Assembly (NCBI GenBank): GCA_902363375.1
Contig: CABIZX010000002.1
Span: 372,001 to 436,000 of the forward strand
Length of the DNA: 64,000 nucleotides
From: Clostridiaceae bacterium
GTDB taxonomy: Bacteria; Bacillota; Clostridia; Clostridiales; Clostridiaceae
Direction: 5' to 3'
Position numbers and translations under genes: made by a program. A model generated the notes under the pieces. The model saw nothing but the letters and a program-made list of their open reading frames with translations. It had not been told where the DNA came from and searched no databases. Shown piece by piece: positions 1-9,384 of this stretch. Each line of letters begins with the position of its first letter. Position 1 is the first letter of the stretch.

Positions 1-855
1 GAAAATAAATATTTAAGTAAACTTGAAGGGAAGATTATAAGTTATACAAAGGAAAATTTAGTACCTAGCTATATGAAAAGATTTGTGAATAAATGTGAAT
101 TAATATTTGCTCCTACAAATTTAATTAGAGATTATTTAGAAAAAGTGGGAGCTGAAAGTGAAATTCAAGTAATGCCAACAGGATTAGATGTAAATTATTT
201 TAATGAAAATAAAGAAGTATCAAATGAAATTAGAAATAAATATATAGAAGATAAAAAATACCTCTTTTGCACAGTATCAAGATTAACAAAAGAAAAGAAT
301 ATAGAATTTATTATAGATGGAGTCTCAGAAATTAAAAGTAGAGTTGGAGATATATTTAATTTAATGGTTATAGGAGATGGTCCATTAAAGGAAGAATTAA
401 AAGAAAAAGCTAGAGCTTTAGGCATAGAGAAAAATATCAAATTTTTAAATAGTGTAAGTAATGAGGCTATTGGAGATTATTATAGAGCAGCAGATATGTT
501 TTTATTTGCATCAAAGTCGGAAACACAAGGAATTGTGTTACTTGAAGCCATGGCAGCTAAAAATCCTGTAATAGCTATTGAGGCTACTGGAGTAGCTGAT
601 GTAGTAAAAAATGGAGTTAATGGATATATGACAAAAGAAAATATTGGTGAATGGTCAGATAAAGTAATTCAGGTTATAGAGAATGTAGAAGAGAATGGTA
701 ATCTTAAAAAAGGTGCATTTATTACTGCACAGAAATACTTAAATAGCGATATAGCACAAATAGCTGAATCAAGTTATGAAAGGGCTATAGAAAGTTATTA
801 TGGTAAGGCTTATGAAATAATAGGAGATAAAAAGTATATGGCAAGTGCAAGGTAA
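1..855 (+). CDS. GT4-type glycosyltransferase, 5' end outside window
   Basis: The reading frame is open from base 1 and runs into the window, so the start lies upstream; the first ATG at 73 is internal. The protein has the C-terminal half of a GT-B (family 4) glycosyltransferase: a nucleotide-sugar binding Rossmann domain with a VIGDGPLKEEL-type segment and the E-x7-E donor motif in SETQGIVLLEAMAA (about bases 511-553). The sequence after it (NPVIAIEATGVADVV) resembles diacylglycerol glucosyltransferases that build membrane glycolipids. The next gene is acyltransferase-like, which fits a lipid role. The substrate is inferred, not proven; a cell-wall or polysaccharide sugar transferase is the alternative. 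Confidence 0.8.
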   Translation, partial: ENKYLSKLEGKIISYTKENLVPSYMKRFVNKCELIFAPTNLIRDYLEKVGAESEIQVMPTGLDVNYFNENKEVSNEIRNKYIEDKKYLFCTVSRLTKEKNIEFIIDGVSEIKSRVGDIFNLMVIGDGPLKEELKEKARALGIEKNIKFLNSVSNEAIGDYYRAADMFLFASKSETQGIVLLEAMAAKNPVIAIEATGVADVVKNGVNGYMTKENIGEWSDKVIQVIENVEENGNLKKGAFITAQKYLNSDIAQIAESSYERAIESYYGKAYEIIGDKKYMASAR

Positions 856-880
856 ACTAACCTAAAAGTAAGGAGAAAGT

Positions 881-1513
881 GTGAATATGAAGTCAATAAG
901 AGATAAATTCATAAAGAAAGTATTTACCGGATATTTAGAGTTAGTATATAGAACGAGCAAAGTAGAATTCGATAGAGAAGAGCTACAGGGAGAAACGCTA
1001 AATAACTGCATAATAGGGTTTTGGCATGGAAATAGTTACGTTATGAATTTACTTCTAAAGTATGTGATGAAAGATCATATTAATCCAAGAATTATAGTTA
1101 CTGCAGATAAAAGGGGAGATTACATTGAGGAAATTATAAAAAAATATGGTGGAAGTACACTACGTATGCCAGATGGGGTTAAAATGAAGAAATTTTTAAA
1201 AGAGCTTAAAGAGGAAAGTAAAAGAAAAAGTTCTACTTTATGTGTAGCTCTAGATGGTCCATTAGGTCCTATATACGAAGCAAAGAAATTAGGCTTTATG
1301 TTAGCTAATGAAGGAGAGAAACCTCTAATTGGAATAAAAATAGATTTATCAAGAAAGTTTACAATAAAGAAACGCTGGGATAATTATGCTATACCTTTTC
1401 CTTTTACCAAAATAGAATTTAAAGCATATAATTTTGGTGAAATAGATAAAAAATCTTTAGCTAATTTTAAAGAAAATAAAAAGGGGATTCAAGATAAACT
1501 TAAAGTAGATTAG
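881..1513 (+). CDS. DUF374-type lysophospholipid acyltransferase-like protein
   Basis: A 210-residue protein with the FWHGNS motif (residues 47-52, acyltransferase H-box-like) and a DGPLGP segment near residue 128, both typical of DUF374 proteins, which belong to the lysophospholipid acyltransferase superfamily. No clear N-terminal membrane segment is seen. The start is GTG at 881 behind AAGGAG (870-875); ATG at 887 is an alternative. It follows the glycosyltransferase by 25 bases and probably shares its transcript, suggesting joint work on a membrane lipid or glycolipid. The acyl acceptor is unknown. Confidence 0.7.
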   Translation: MNMKSIRDKFIKKVFTGYLELVYRTSKVEFDREELQGETLNNCIIGFWHGNSYVMNLLLKYVMKDHINPRIIVTADKRGDYIEEIIKKYGGSTLRMPDGVKMKKFLKELKEESKRKSSTLCVALDGPLGPIYEAKKLGFMLANEGEKPLIGIKIDLSRKFTIKKRWDNYAIPFPFTKIEFKAYNFGEIDKKSLANFKENKKGIQDKLKVD

Positions 1514-1647
1514 ATAAAAGAACTGTGGAAAGTGCCTAATATGCGTATAATATATGTTAATATATACTTAGAAGAATTTAATTGAATTAAAGGTATTTTA
1601 AAAGTTAATATAATAAAAATATTTATCCTATTAGGAGTGAGTGTATC

Positions 1648-2352
1648 ATGGATTTATACAATATTTTAATAGTAGAAGATGAGAAGGAAATAGCTGTAGC
1701 TATTGAAGTTTATTTAACAAACCAAGGCTATAAAGTTTTTAAGGCTTATAATGGACTTGAGGGGTTAGAAGTATTAGAAAAAGAAAATATACATTTAGCT
1801 ATAGTAGATATGATGATGCCCAAAATGGATGGAACTGAGTTTATAATGCGTGTAAGACAAAAATATACCTTTCCAATAATAGTTTTATCAGCTAAGTCAG
1901 AGGATATGGATAAGATATTGGGACTTAACATAGGAGCAGATGACTATATTACAAAGCCATTTAAACCTTTAGAACTGCTAGCAAGAGTAAATTCGCAATT
2001 AAGAAGATATACAAAATATTTAAACATGGCTGGAATGAATACTAAAGAAGAAAATGTATATTCAATAGGAGGACTTGACCTTAATGTGGATACAAGGGAG
2101 GTAATTTTAGATGGCAGTCTAATTAAAACTACACCTAGTGAATTTAAAATACTTAAGCTCCTTATGAAAAATCCAGGAAGGGTGTTTTCAGCAGATGAAA
2201 TTTATGAGAGAGTCTGGAATGAGCAGGCTGTGAATACAGATACTATAATGGTTCATGTTAGAAATATAAGGGAAAAGATAGAGGTGAATCCTAAAAATCC
2301 TAGATATTTGAAAGTAGTGTGGGGAGTTGGATACAAAATTGAAAAGCAGTAG
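1648..2352 (+). CDS. OmpR/PhoB-family response regulator
   Basis: A 234-residue two-domain regulator. The N-terminal receiver carries the acidic pocket (VEDE near residue 9), the phosphoacceptor Asp54 in AIVDMMMPKMDG, and the conserved Lys in ADDYITKPF. The C-terminal winged helix (about 135-234) includes TPSEFKILKLLMKNPGRVFS and the HVRNIREKIE recognition region. It overlaps the following kinase gene, so the two form a two-component pair translated together. The stimulus and targets cannot be read from sequence; VanR/PhoP-type envelope regulators are the nearest general type. Confidence 0.92.
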   Translation: MDLYNILIVEDEKEIAVAIEVYLTNQGYKVFKAYNGLEGLEVLEKENIHLAIVDMMMPKMDGTEFIMRVRQKYTFPIIVLSAKSEDMDKILGLNIGADDYITKPFKPLELLARVNSQLRRYTKYLNMAGMNTKEENVYSIGGLDLNVDTREVILDGSLIKTTPSEFKILKLLMKNPGRVFSADEIYERVWNEQAVNTDTIMVHVRNIREKIEVNPKNPRYLKVVWGVGYKIEKQ

Positions 2353-4534
2353 TAGTAAAATCATAATAAATATTATATCTATTCTAATAATAATATGTGT
2401 ATCTATAGGAATTATAGCTACTTATCCTACTATAAAAAATATAGCTAAGGAAAAAACATATAATCCCTATGAAGAAACAAATTTTATCTCAGACTTAACT
2501 AATTCAAATAGTGCACTATATTATATGTTGAAAACTGATAAGAATGAGAAGATAAAGCCAGAGGATATATTTTTAGAGATAAATGAAAATAATAGCTCTC
2601 TAGAAGAAGATGGGGATGTTATTTACTATAAAGAAAGATTAAATAATTATATATATAATTATATGAAAGATTTAGATAAAGAACTTAGAAATTTAGATTA
2701 TTATGCTTTGGATAAAGAGAGTGGGACAATACTGTCTAGACAATCTAATAAATTGGGAGACTTATTACAGAAGGAAGAAATTAATAAGTCTAATGAAGTA
2801 CAAAACTTTTATGACTTTTATATAGTTATAAACTATGATGAAAAAGGTAAATTAAGTATTAGTAAGATTAATGGAGGAAATGAAAAAATAATATACAATA
2901 CTCTTATTAATGAAAACATAATAGATGAAGAGGATAATTATGGAGGTGAAGTGGTTTTAAAGTATAATCCAATTAAAAATGCAACATTTATATATGGAGT
3001 ACCTAAAGATGTGATTGCTAATAAAAGTATGTATTTTTATAGGGATAGAATATACAACTATATAACTAATGCTGAGCGTGCAGCTTATATAGATAGTAGT
3101 GATAGCTTTATAATCATAGCAGTATCTTTTATAGTTTTAAGTGCACTTTTAATAACGTATAAACGAGAAAAGGACATTATTGGCTTTAATAAAATATCTA
3201 GAATACCATTAGAATTTCATTTAATTATTGGTTCCTTTGTTTTATACTTTATATTTTCGGCTCCAGAAAATATAATGATGGAAAGTATTCTTGGAAAAAT
3301 ACATTGGTTCTTTGGTATAAATATAAGTGATGTTCCATTAACAAATAGCTTAATACTTGTATTGAATTTATTATTTTGGATCATATGTTTTGGAATGTTA
3401 TATATCTATATAATATTAATAAAACATATATTTATAAAAGGATTTAAGGAATATATAAAAGAAGATACCTTAGTTTTAAGAATAATTACTTTAATAAAAA
3501 GTTGGTATAAAAGGTCAGTAGATAGATTACTTACTATAGACCTAAAGGATAAAGGAATTAGTAATATTATAAAACTTGTTGGGATAAATCTTATAATACT
3601 AGTTATTATGAGTAGTATGTGGTTCATTGGTATTATCTTAGCTATAATATATTCAATATATTTGTTTATAAAGTTAAGGGAGAGTTATACCAAGGTAAGT
3701 AATAATTACAATGAAATTTGTGATATTACGCAAAACATGGCAGAAGGAAATTTAGAAGTGGATTTAGAAAGGGACTTAGGTGTATTTAATTCTTTAAAAG
3801 AAGATTTGAGTAATATACAAATCGGATTTAAGAAAGCTGTAGATGAAGAAGTAAAAAGTGCTAGGATGAAAACTGACTTAATATCTAACGTATCTCATGA
3901 TCTAAAGACACCACTTACTTCTATAATAACATATGTAGATTTGTTAAAGAATGGAGATTTATCAGATGAGGATAGAAAATTATACTTAGATACATTAGAT
4001 AAGAAATCCCAAAGACTTCAAGCATTAATAGAGGATTTATTTGAGATGAGTAAAGCTACTAGTGGAAATGTAAAATTAAACATAATGGACGTGGATATAG
4101 TGTCTCTTATGAAGCAAATTATATTGGAACTTAGTGATAAGATAGAGGAATCAGAGCTTATAGTAAAAAGCAATTTTCCAAGTGAAAAAATTGTACTTCC
4201 ACTAGATAGTCAAAGAACCTTTAGAGTTTTTGAAAATCTTATAATTAATATAACTAAATATGCTATGCCAAAATCTAGAGTATATATAGACATCATCAAT
4301 GAAGAGGATAAAGTAGAAATAACTCTAAAGAATATGTCTGCTACAGAAATTGATTTTAACGTAGAAGAAATTACAGAAAGATTTGTACGTGGTGATAAGT
4401 CTAGAAATACAAAGGGTTCAGGTCTTGGTCTTGCCATAGCAAAGAGTTTTGTAGAACTGCAAGGTGGAGAATTTAAAATAAGGGTAGATGGAGATTTATT
4501 TAAAGTGTTAATTACCTTTGATAAAGATAAATAG
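2339..4534 (+). CDS. Membrane sensor histidine kinase
   Basis: A kinase of about 731 residues. It has an N-terminal membrane segment, an extracytoplasmic domain of about 220 residues, then four or more further membrane segments (bases about 3110-3670), a linker helix, HisKA with the phosphorylated His in NVSHDLKTPLTSI (His codon at 3896), and a HATPase domain ending in GSGLGLAIAKS. The TTG at 2339 is preferred because GGGGAG at 2321-2326 lies 12 bases before it; TTG at 2327 is too close to that site. It overlaps the regulator by 14 bases. The multi-pass middle region is unusual for a simple VanS-type sensor and may sense a membrane-associated ligand. Confidence 0.9.
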   Translation: MKSSSSKIIINIISILIIICVSIGIIATYPTIKNIAKEKTYNPYEETNFISDLTNSNSALYYMLKTDKNEKIKPEDIFLEINENNSSLEEDGDVIYYKERLNNYIYNYMKDLDKELRNLDYYALDKESGTILSRQSNKLGDLLQKEEINKSNEVQNFYDFYIVINYDEKGKLSISKINGGNEKIIYNTLINENIIDEEDNYGGEVVLKYNPIKNATFIYGVPKDVIANKSMYFYRDRIYNYITNAERAAYIDSSDSFIIIAVSFIVLSALLITYKREKDIIGFNKISRIPLEFHLIIGSFVLYFIFSAPENIMMESILGKIHWFFGINISDVPLTNSLILVLNLLFWIICFGMLYIYIILIKHIFIKGFKEYIKEDTLVLRIITLIKSWYKRSVDRLLTIDLKDKGISNIIKLVGINLIILVIMSSMWFIGIILAIIYSIYLFIKLRESYTKVSNNYNEICDITQNMAEGNLEVDLERDLGVFNSLKEDLSNIQIGFKKAVDEEVKSARMKTDLISNVSHDLKTPLTSIITYVDLLKNGDLSDEDRKLYLDTLDKKSQRLQALIEDLFEMSKATSGNVKLNIMDVDIVSLMKQIILELSDKIEESELIVKSNFPSEKIVLPLDSQRTFRVFENLIINITKYAMPKSRVYIDIINEEDKVEITLKNMSATEIDFNVEEITERFVRGDKSRNTKGSGLGLAIAKSFVELQGGEFKIRVDGDLFKVLITFDKDK

Positions 4535-4570
4535 CATAATACAAAATATATATAGCTTTATTTATATAAT

Positions 4571-4628
4571 GGGCTTTCACAGAATACTTACTAATATTTT
4601 TTTATATTCGTTTATTCTGTGAAAGCCC
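4571..4628. terminator. Bidirectional terminator, short form of a palindromic repeat
   Basis: Perfect 16-bp arms (GGGCTTTCACAGAATA at 4571-4586 and its reverse complement at 4613-4628) enclose an AT-rich loop with a T run. It sits between the converging kinase and amidohydrolase genes. The same arm and loop sequence recurs at 51702, and related longer forms lie at 56051, 57413 and 61043. Confidence 0.8.
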
Positions 4629-4658
4629 CTTATTTAAAATTCTACATATATATAAATT

Positions 4659-6257
4659 TTACATTGCAGAAAATAAAACTTCACCATTTTTTATGGTTCT
4701 TAAAACCTTAATATTCTTAATATCCATTGGATTTACAGTTAAAGGATTTTTATCAAGAATTGCAAAGTCTGCATTTTTTCCCTCTTTGATAGAACCCTTT
4801 TTATTTTCTTCAAAATACTGATAAGCTGCATTTATTGTAACTCCTCTTAGAGCTTCAAGAGGAGTTATTCTTTCAAAATCACCAATGATAACTCCACTTT
4901 TAGTGATTCTATTTACAGCACACCAAATAGTTTCTAACATATTAGGCATAATAACAGGACTATCTTGGTGCAATGTAAAAGGAACACCTTTTTCTATGGT
5001 AGTTTTTAATGGACTAATTCTAAAGGCTCTTTCTTCACCTAAGTTTTCAATATGAATATCTCCCCAATAGTAGGTATGTGCTACAAAATAGGATGGAATC
5101 ATCTTAATTTTTTTCATTTTATCTATTTGATCATCACGAACTGTTTGGGCATGAATCATTACAGGTCTAGTATCGTTATTCAAGCTTTCATCAGATAGAA
5201 TTTCGCTAAAAGAATTTACTAGTTGATCTGCAGCAGCGTCACCATTGCAGTGAGTAAGTAACTGCATATTTTCCTTTAATGCTGTAGTAATAAACTCTTT
5301 TACTTCTTCATCTTTATATGTAGGATAGCCTCTATAACCATCATCAGAAGTTTTATAAGGCTTTGTAAGCCAGGCAGTTTTTCCCTGAGGAGAACCATCA
5401 AGAAAAATTTTATATCCACCTATTTTGAAGCCATTAACATATTTATTTAAATACTTATTATTATCTTTAACTAGATGTTTAGAGTTCTTTAAATCCACAT
5501 AACCAATTATATCTACTTTAATTAAATTATTTTCGGATAAATAATTTAACTGCTGAAATTCTGTTTCATTTATCATTCCATCCTGAACAGTAGTAATACC
5601 ATTACTTAAATAGATGTTTTGTGCCTCTGCTACAAATCTGCTAGAATACTCAATTGGTGGATGAGGTATTTTTTCTGAGCTATGTATAAAAGCATTTTCT
5701 TCAAGATATCCATTAGGTTCATTAGTATTATTAACTCTACCAATATGTCCTCCTTCAGGGTCAGGTGTATCTTTAGTAATGTTTAAATTTTTAAGGCCTA
5801 GAGTATTTACAACTCCCATATGACCTGAGGCGTGGGAAATTAAAATAGGATTTTCTATTGAAGCTTCATCAAGTATTTCCTTTGAGGGCATAGCTTTTTC
5901 TAGAAGTGAGTTATGGTCATATCCAAAGCCTGAAATCCATTGACCAGATGGAATATTATTATCTTTTTTAAACTTTTTAAGCATTTCAATTATATCATTA
6001 AAGTTTTTAGCATCCTTTAAAGGTACAAGATGCAGGGTGTCTCCAAGAGCAGTAATATGGCTATGTGGATCAATGAAAGATGGAATTAAAGTCTTTCCTT
6101 CTAAATCTATTAATTCCGTGGAAGTGGTTTTAAATTTTAGTAAATCTTCGAAGTTACCAACTTTTTTTATAATACCATCTTTAACAAAAATTGCTTCAGC
6201 ATATATTGGTTCTTCCATAGTTATGATATATCCGTTGTAATAAAGTTGTTCACTCAT
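4659..6257 (-). CDS. YtcJ-like metal-dependent amidohydrolase
   Basis: A 532-residue member of the amidohydrolase 3 (YtcJ) family. It has the N-terminal beta-sandwich strand, the metal-binding HxH in FIDPHSHI (about residue 65), the LLTHCNGDAAADQ segment with another metal His, LHQDSPV late in the barrel, and a C-terminal KEGKNADFAILDKNP strand that closes the sandwich. Such enzymes hydrolyse N-acyl or cyclic amide substrates; the substrate here is unknown. It has no signal peptide. It is transcribed alone and converges on the kinase gene; the start ATG follows AAGGAGATA. Confidence 0.85.
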   Translation of the reverse strand: MSEQLYYNGYIITMEEPIYAEAIFVKDGIIKKVGNFEDLLKFKTTSTELIDLEGKTLIPSFIDPHSHITALGDTLHLVPLKDAKNFNDIIEMLKKFKKDNNIPSGQWISGFGYDHNSLLEKAMPSKEILDEASIENPILISHASGHMGVVNTLGLKNLNITKDTPDPEGGHIGRVNNTNEPNGYLEENAFIHSSEKIPHPPIEYSSRFVAEAQNIYLSNGITTVQDGMINETEFQQLNYLSENNLIKVDIIGYVDLKNSKHLVKDNNKYLNKYVNGFKIGGYKIFLDGSPQGKTAWLTKPYKTSDDGYRGYPTYKDEEVKEFITTALKENMQLLTHCNGDAAADQLVNSFSEILSDESLNNDTRPVMIHAQTVRDDQIDKMKKIKMIPSYFVAHTYYWGDIHIENLGEERAFRISPLKTTIEKGVPFTLHQDSPVIMPNMLETIWCAVNRITKSGVIIGDFERITPLEALRGVTINAAYQYFEENKKGSIKEGKNADFAILDKNPLTVNPMDIKNIKVLRTIKNGEVLFSAM

Positions 6258-6570
6258 GCTATATCTCCTTAGTTTAAATTATCATTTTATGATTATTATT
6301 AATATAAATAAGTTATATATTCACCATAAATATTCTATGTATAATTGGTGAGATAAATATTTTTTAATATCATAGAAAATATACTTTACCAATTAGAAAT
6401 GACATTCAAATTATGTTAAAATTTACATAGATAATTACAATTTAATTTAATAATTAAGAATATACTTTATAACTAAGATTAAATATAGAATAAGGGAAAC
6501 ATATAATTGTATAATTAACATGAAATTGACAATAGATATAATTAATGCTATGCTTTAAGAAAAATAAATA

Positions 6571-6665
6571 CTTAGGGAGCTTGTAGCAACAGGCTGAGAG
6601 GAAGCAAAATGGAGCTTCGACCTATAACCTGATTTGGATAATGCCAACGTAGGGAAACATTAAGA
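6571..6665 (+). promoter_or_regulatory. TPP riboswitch (THI box)
   Basis: Contains the conserved CTGAGAGG (6594-6601) and the ACCTGATTTGGATAATGCC / AACGTAGGGAAA core (6627-6658), which are diagnostic of the thiamine pyrophosphate aptamer. It lies upstream of thiE-thiD and is followed at once by a terminator hairpin, so TPP should stop transcription. Confidence 0.95.
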
Positions 6666-6671
6666 AGATTA

Positions 6672-6709
6672 ATGAGACATGCTATTTGGCATGTCTCATA
6701 TTTTTTTAT
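6672..6709 (+). terminator. Riboswitch-controlled terminator of the thi operon
   Basis: An 11-bp stem (ATGAGACATGC / GCATGTCTCAT, 6672-6699) with a 6-base loop followed by a run of seven T residues. It directly follows the TPP aptamer. Confidence 0.9.
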
Positions 6710-6743
6710 ATAAATAAGAATTTTAGACAAGGAAGTGTATGAG

Positions 6744-7385
6744 ATGGGTATTAGTAGAGAACAAATGAAATTATATGTAGTAACTGATAGAAGTTGGTTA
6801 AATGGAAGAGGGTTTGTAGAAGAATTAGAAAAGGCTTTACAAGGGGGCGCTACATTAGTTCAATTAAGAGAAAAACATTTAAACTATGATGAGTTTCTTA
6901 TGGAGGCTAAAGAGGTAAAGCGACTAACTGATAAATATAATGTACCTCTAATTATCAATGATAATGTAAAAATAGCTATGGAAATTGACGCTTCTGGTGT
7001 CCATATAGGACAAAGCGATATGGATGCTGAGGAAGTAAGAAGATTATTAGGAAGGGATAAAATCTTAGGTGTTACAGCAAAAACTGTAGATCAGGCCATT
7101 AAAGCAGAGAAGGCTGGGGCAAGCTACCTTGGAGTTGGAGCGGCCTTTTCTACTTCTACAAAGCTAGATACTAGAGTGATAACTTTTGAAACCATAAGAA
7201 GTATATGTGACTCTGTGTCAATACCTGTAGTAGCTATTGGAGGAATCAATGAAAACAATATCATGAATCTCAAAGGCTTGGGAATAGATGGGGTAGCTTT
7301 AGTATCTTCTATATTTGCTAAAGATGATATATTAGTAGCTACTAAGGAGATGCTTAGTTTAGTAGTGGAAATGTTAAATAAATAA
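6744..7385 (+). CDS. thiE: Thiamine-phosphate synthase
   Basis: Joins hydroxymethylpyrimidine pyrophosphate and thiazole phosphate to make thiamine phosphate. The TIM-barrel protein shows QLREKHL (substrate Arg/Lys), GVTAKT, the GVGAAFSTSTK phosphate loop and AIGGIN, in the order expected. ATG at 6744 is chosen because AAGGAAGTG (6729-6737) gives normal spacing; GTG at 6735 lies inside that site. It sits under the TPP riboswitch and is followed by thiD. No thiM or thiC is in the window, so the thiazole and pyrimidine branches must be supplied elsewhere or by salvage. Confidence 0.93.
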   Translation: MGISREQMKLYVVTDRSWLNGRGFVEELEKALQGGATLVQLREKHLNYDEFLMEAKEVKRLTDKYNVPLIINDNVKIAMEIDASGVHIGQSDMDAEEVRRLLGRDKILGVTAKTVDQAIKAEKAGASYLGVGAAFSTSTKLDTRVITFETIRSICDSVSIPVVAIGGINENNIMNLKGLGIDGVALVSSIFAKDDILVATKEMLSLVVEMLNK

Positions 7386-7464
7386 CCCATAGGAAGAATA
7401 TGGGTGTGCTTTCAATAAATAATGTTTAAAATTATGCACTAAAGTTAGAGAGGGTTGATTGATA

Positions 7465-8244
7465 ATGAAGAAAGTACTTACAATAGCAGGTTCAGATTGT
7501 AGTGGAGGAGCTGGGATACAGGCTGATATAAAAACAATAGTTGCTCATAAGATGTATGCGATGAGTGCTATAACCGCTTTAACAGCACAAAACACTACTG
7601 GAGTTTATGATGTGATGAATGTATCAAGAGAATTTTTAAATAAAGAGATATGTTGTATTATGGAAGATATTTTTCCAGATGCAGTTAAAATAGGAATGGT
7701 ATCTTCTAAGGAAATTATTGAAGAGATAGTAGAAAGATTGTCTGAATACAAAGTTAAAAATATTGTAGTTGACCCAGTTATGATATCTACTAGTGGGAGC
7801 AGACTTCTTTTAGAAGACGCTATGGAGGCGTTAGTTACAAAGCTTTTACCTATAGCGGATGTAATTACTCCTAATATTCCAGAAGCAGAATGTCTCTGTG
7901 GTTTTAGAATATTGAGTAAAGAGGATATGATAGCTGCGGCAGAAAAAATTTCTAAGGACTATAAAGGAAAAATACTTATTAAAGGAGGACATTTAGACAA
8001 AAGTTCTGATGATTTACTATATGAGCAGGGAGCCATAACTTGGTATCATGGAGCAAAAATAAATAATCCCAATACCCATGGAACAGGATGTACATTATCT
8101 TCTGCTATAGCCTGTAATTTAGCGGCTGGATATGATGTTATAGATAGTGTTGAAAGGGCAAAAAAATACATCACAGGTGCACTAAAAGATAATCTGAGTC
8201 TTGGAAAAGGTAGTGGACCTCTTAATCATTGCTGGAATATATAA
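7465..8244 (+). CDS. thiD: Hydroxymethylpyrimidine (phosphate) kinase
   Basis: Phosphorylates HMP and HMP-phosphate for thiamine synthesis. A ribokinase-fold protein of about 260 residues with the N-terminal AGSDCSGGAGIQADIKT motif and the C-terminal anion hole NTHGTGCTLSSAIACNLA with the catalytic Asp replaced by the family's usual Cys in GTGC. ATG at 7465 follows AGAGAGGG; TTG at 7459 is less likely. It lies 79 bases after thiE and shares the TPP riboswitch. Confidence 0.93.
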   Translation: MKKVLTIAGSDCSGGAGIQADIKTIVAHKMYAMSAITALTAQNTTGVYDVMNVSREFLNKEICCIMEDIFPDAVKIGMVSSKEIIEEIVERLSEYKVKNIVVDPVMISTSGSRLLLEDAMEALVTKLLPIADVITPNIPEAECLCGFRILSKEDMIAAAEKISKDYKGKILIKGGHLDKSSDDLLYEQGAITWYHGAKINNPNTHGTGCTLSSAIACNLAAGYDVIDSVERAKKYITGALKDNLSLGKGSGPLNHCWNI

Positions 8245-8359
8245 ATAGTTATCCTATATAAGGATATTCTATGTATAAATTTAATTATAATATACACACT
8301 AGACAATATTAATAATAAAGGGTTCTAAAACACAATATATGTAAAAGAATAACTATAAA

Positions 8360-8545
8360 CTTCACGGACTATCTATTGACGATATATGTGATTTGATGGA
8401 GGAAGCTTTATATAATGATATTTATACTAGAGGTTCCGGCGGAAATTTCCCGAGAAATGTAGCTTTATATCTGTCAGCAGAAGTTGATCTTAATGAAGCT
8501 TTGGATGCTACACAATATGCTATAGACGGTGAAAAGCACTTTTAA
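8360..8545 (+). pseudogene. Fragment of a nitrite/sulfite reductase-type gene
   Basis: A 61-codon open fragment without a start encodes a peptide containing DIYTRGSGGNFPRNVALYLS, followed by VDLNEALDATQYAI. This resembles the conserved RGSGGNxPRNV region of ferredoxin-dependent nitrite/sulfite reductase family proteins. A stop lies just upstream, no ribosome binding site is present, and the rest of the gene is missing. It is a decayed remnant. Confidence 0.5.
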
Positions 8546-9384
8546 AATAAAGTTTATAAATATAAGCTGCCAAGAAAATTAAAGGAATAATTTTCTAAAA
8601 GGCAGAAGAATATTTTAATAAAGATGTATTGTCTAGGATATATATTTTAGTATGTGTCAATTCATGGGGAATCCATCAGGTTGGTGGAATAGGTTTTATA
8701 GAAGAAAAAAAGAATTTAGGGAGATAATGTAGAATGATTTAATTTATGCATTAGAGATTTTTTGATGTAGATAGAACAAAGATAGGAAAACCTTATGGAG
8801 ATAACCCATTATCTAAAATTTCAGAATCTCTATATGAGTAGCCTTGGTGTGAATAAAGAAGGTGTAAACTTGAATAACTATATTGGAAATTACAGTGAGG
8901 AATTTAAAAAGATTTTGAATAAATATATAGTTTAGAGATATGTATAAAATGTTAAATGTAACAGACTATTTTATTTTAATAGTCTGTTATTTTTATATTG
9001 AATATGAAAAAAGTTACTTAATAGTTCATTTACTATAGTTTACCAGATAATATACTTCACGAAACATTAGGGATACGAATATTTTCATGGGCTAAAGAAA
9101 AGATAGAAAATTCTGAAAATTTTCAAAAAAGCTATTTACAAAGTAACAAAATATATGTATTATTAGGATAATGAATTTACAAAAATGAAATATATATACT
9201 TAAAAGTAATAATAATACAATAAATTTTAGCAATTAAATAAATGATTTTATTAGTTACCTAATTTAAATCAACACTATACTAAATTTAAAAAAAGGGGAT
9301 AAAGGGATAGAAATTTATACAACTATATATTTTATATATCTTTGTATTTATTTATAACTTAATTATTTTAAGGGGGAATAGATT
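8546..9384. other. Gene-free stretch with coding debris
   Basis: Short open pieces broken by stops are visible, for example 8834-8935 (33 codons, ending in EEFKKILNKYIV) and a stretch near 9060-9170 ending in NKIYVLLG. None has a good ribosome binding site or a recognised family. With the fragment at 8360 they look like remains of two or more deleted genes. The last 150 bases are AT-rich leader of the oligopeptide transporter operon. Confidence 0.5.
8960..8995 (+). terminator. Hairpin terminator
   Basis: Stem AACAGACTATT / AATAGTCTGTT (8960-8970 and 8978-8988) with a 7-base loop, followed by ATTTTTAT. It probably once ended the decayed gene before it. Confidence 0.75.
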
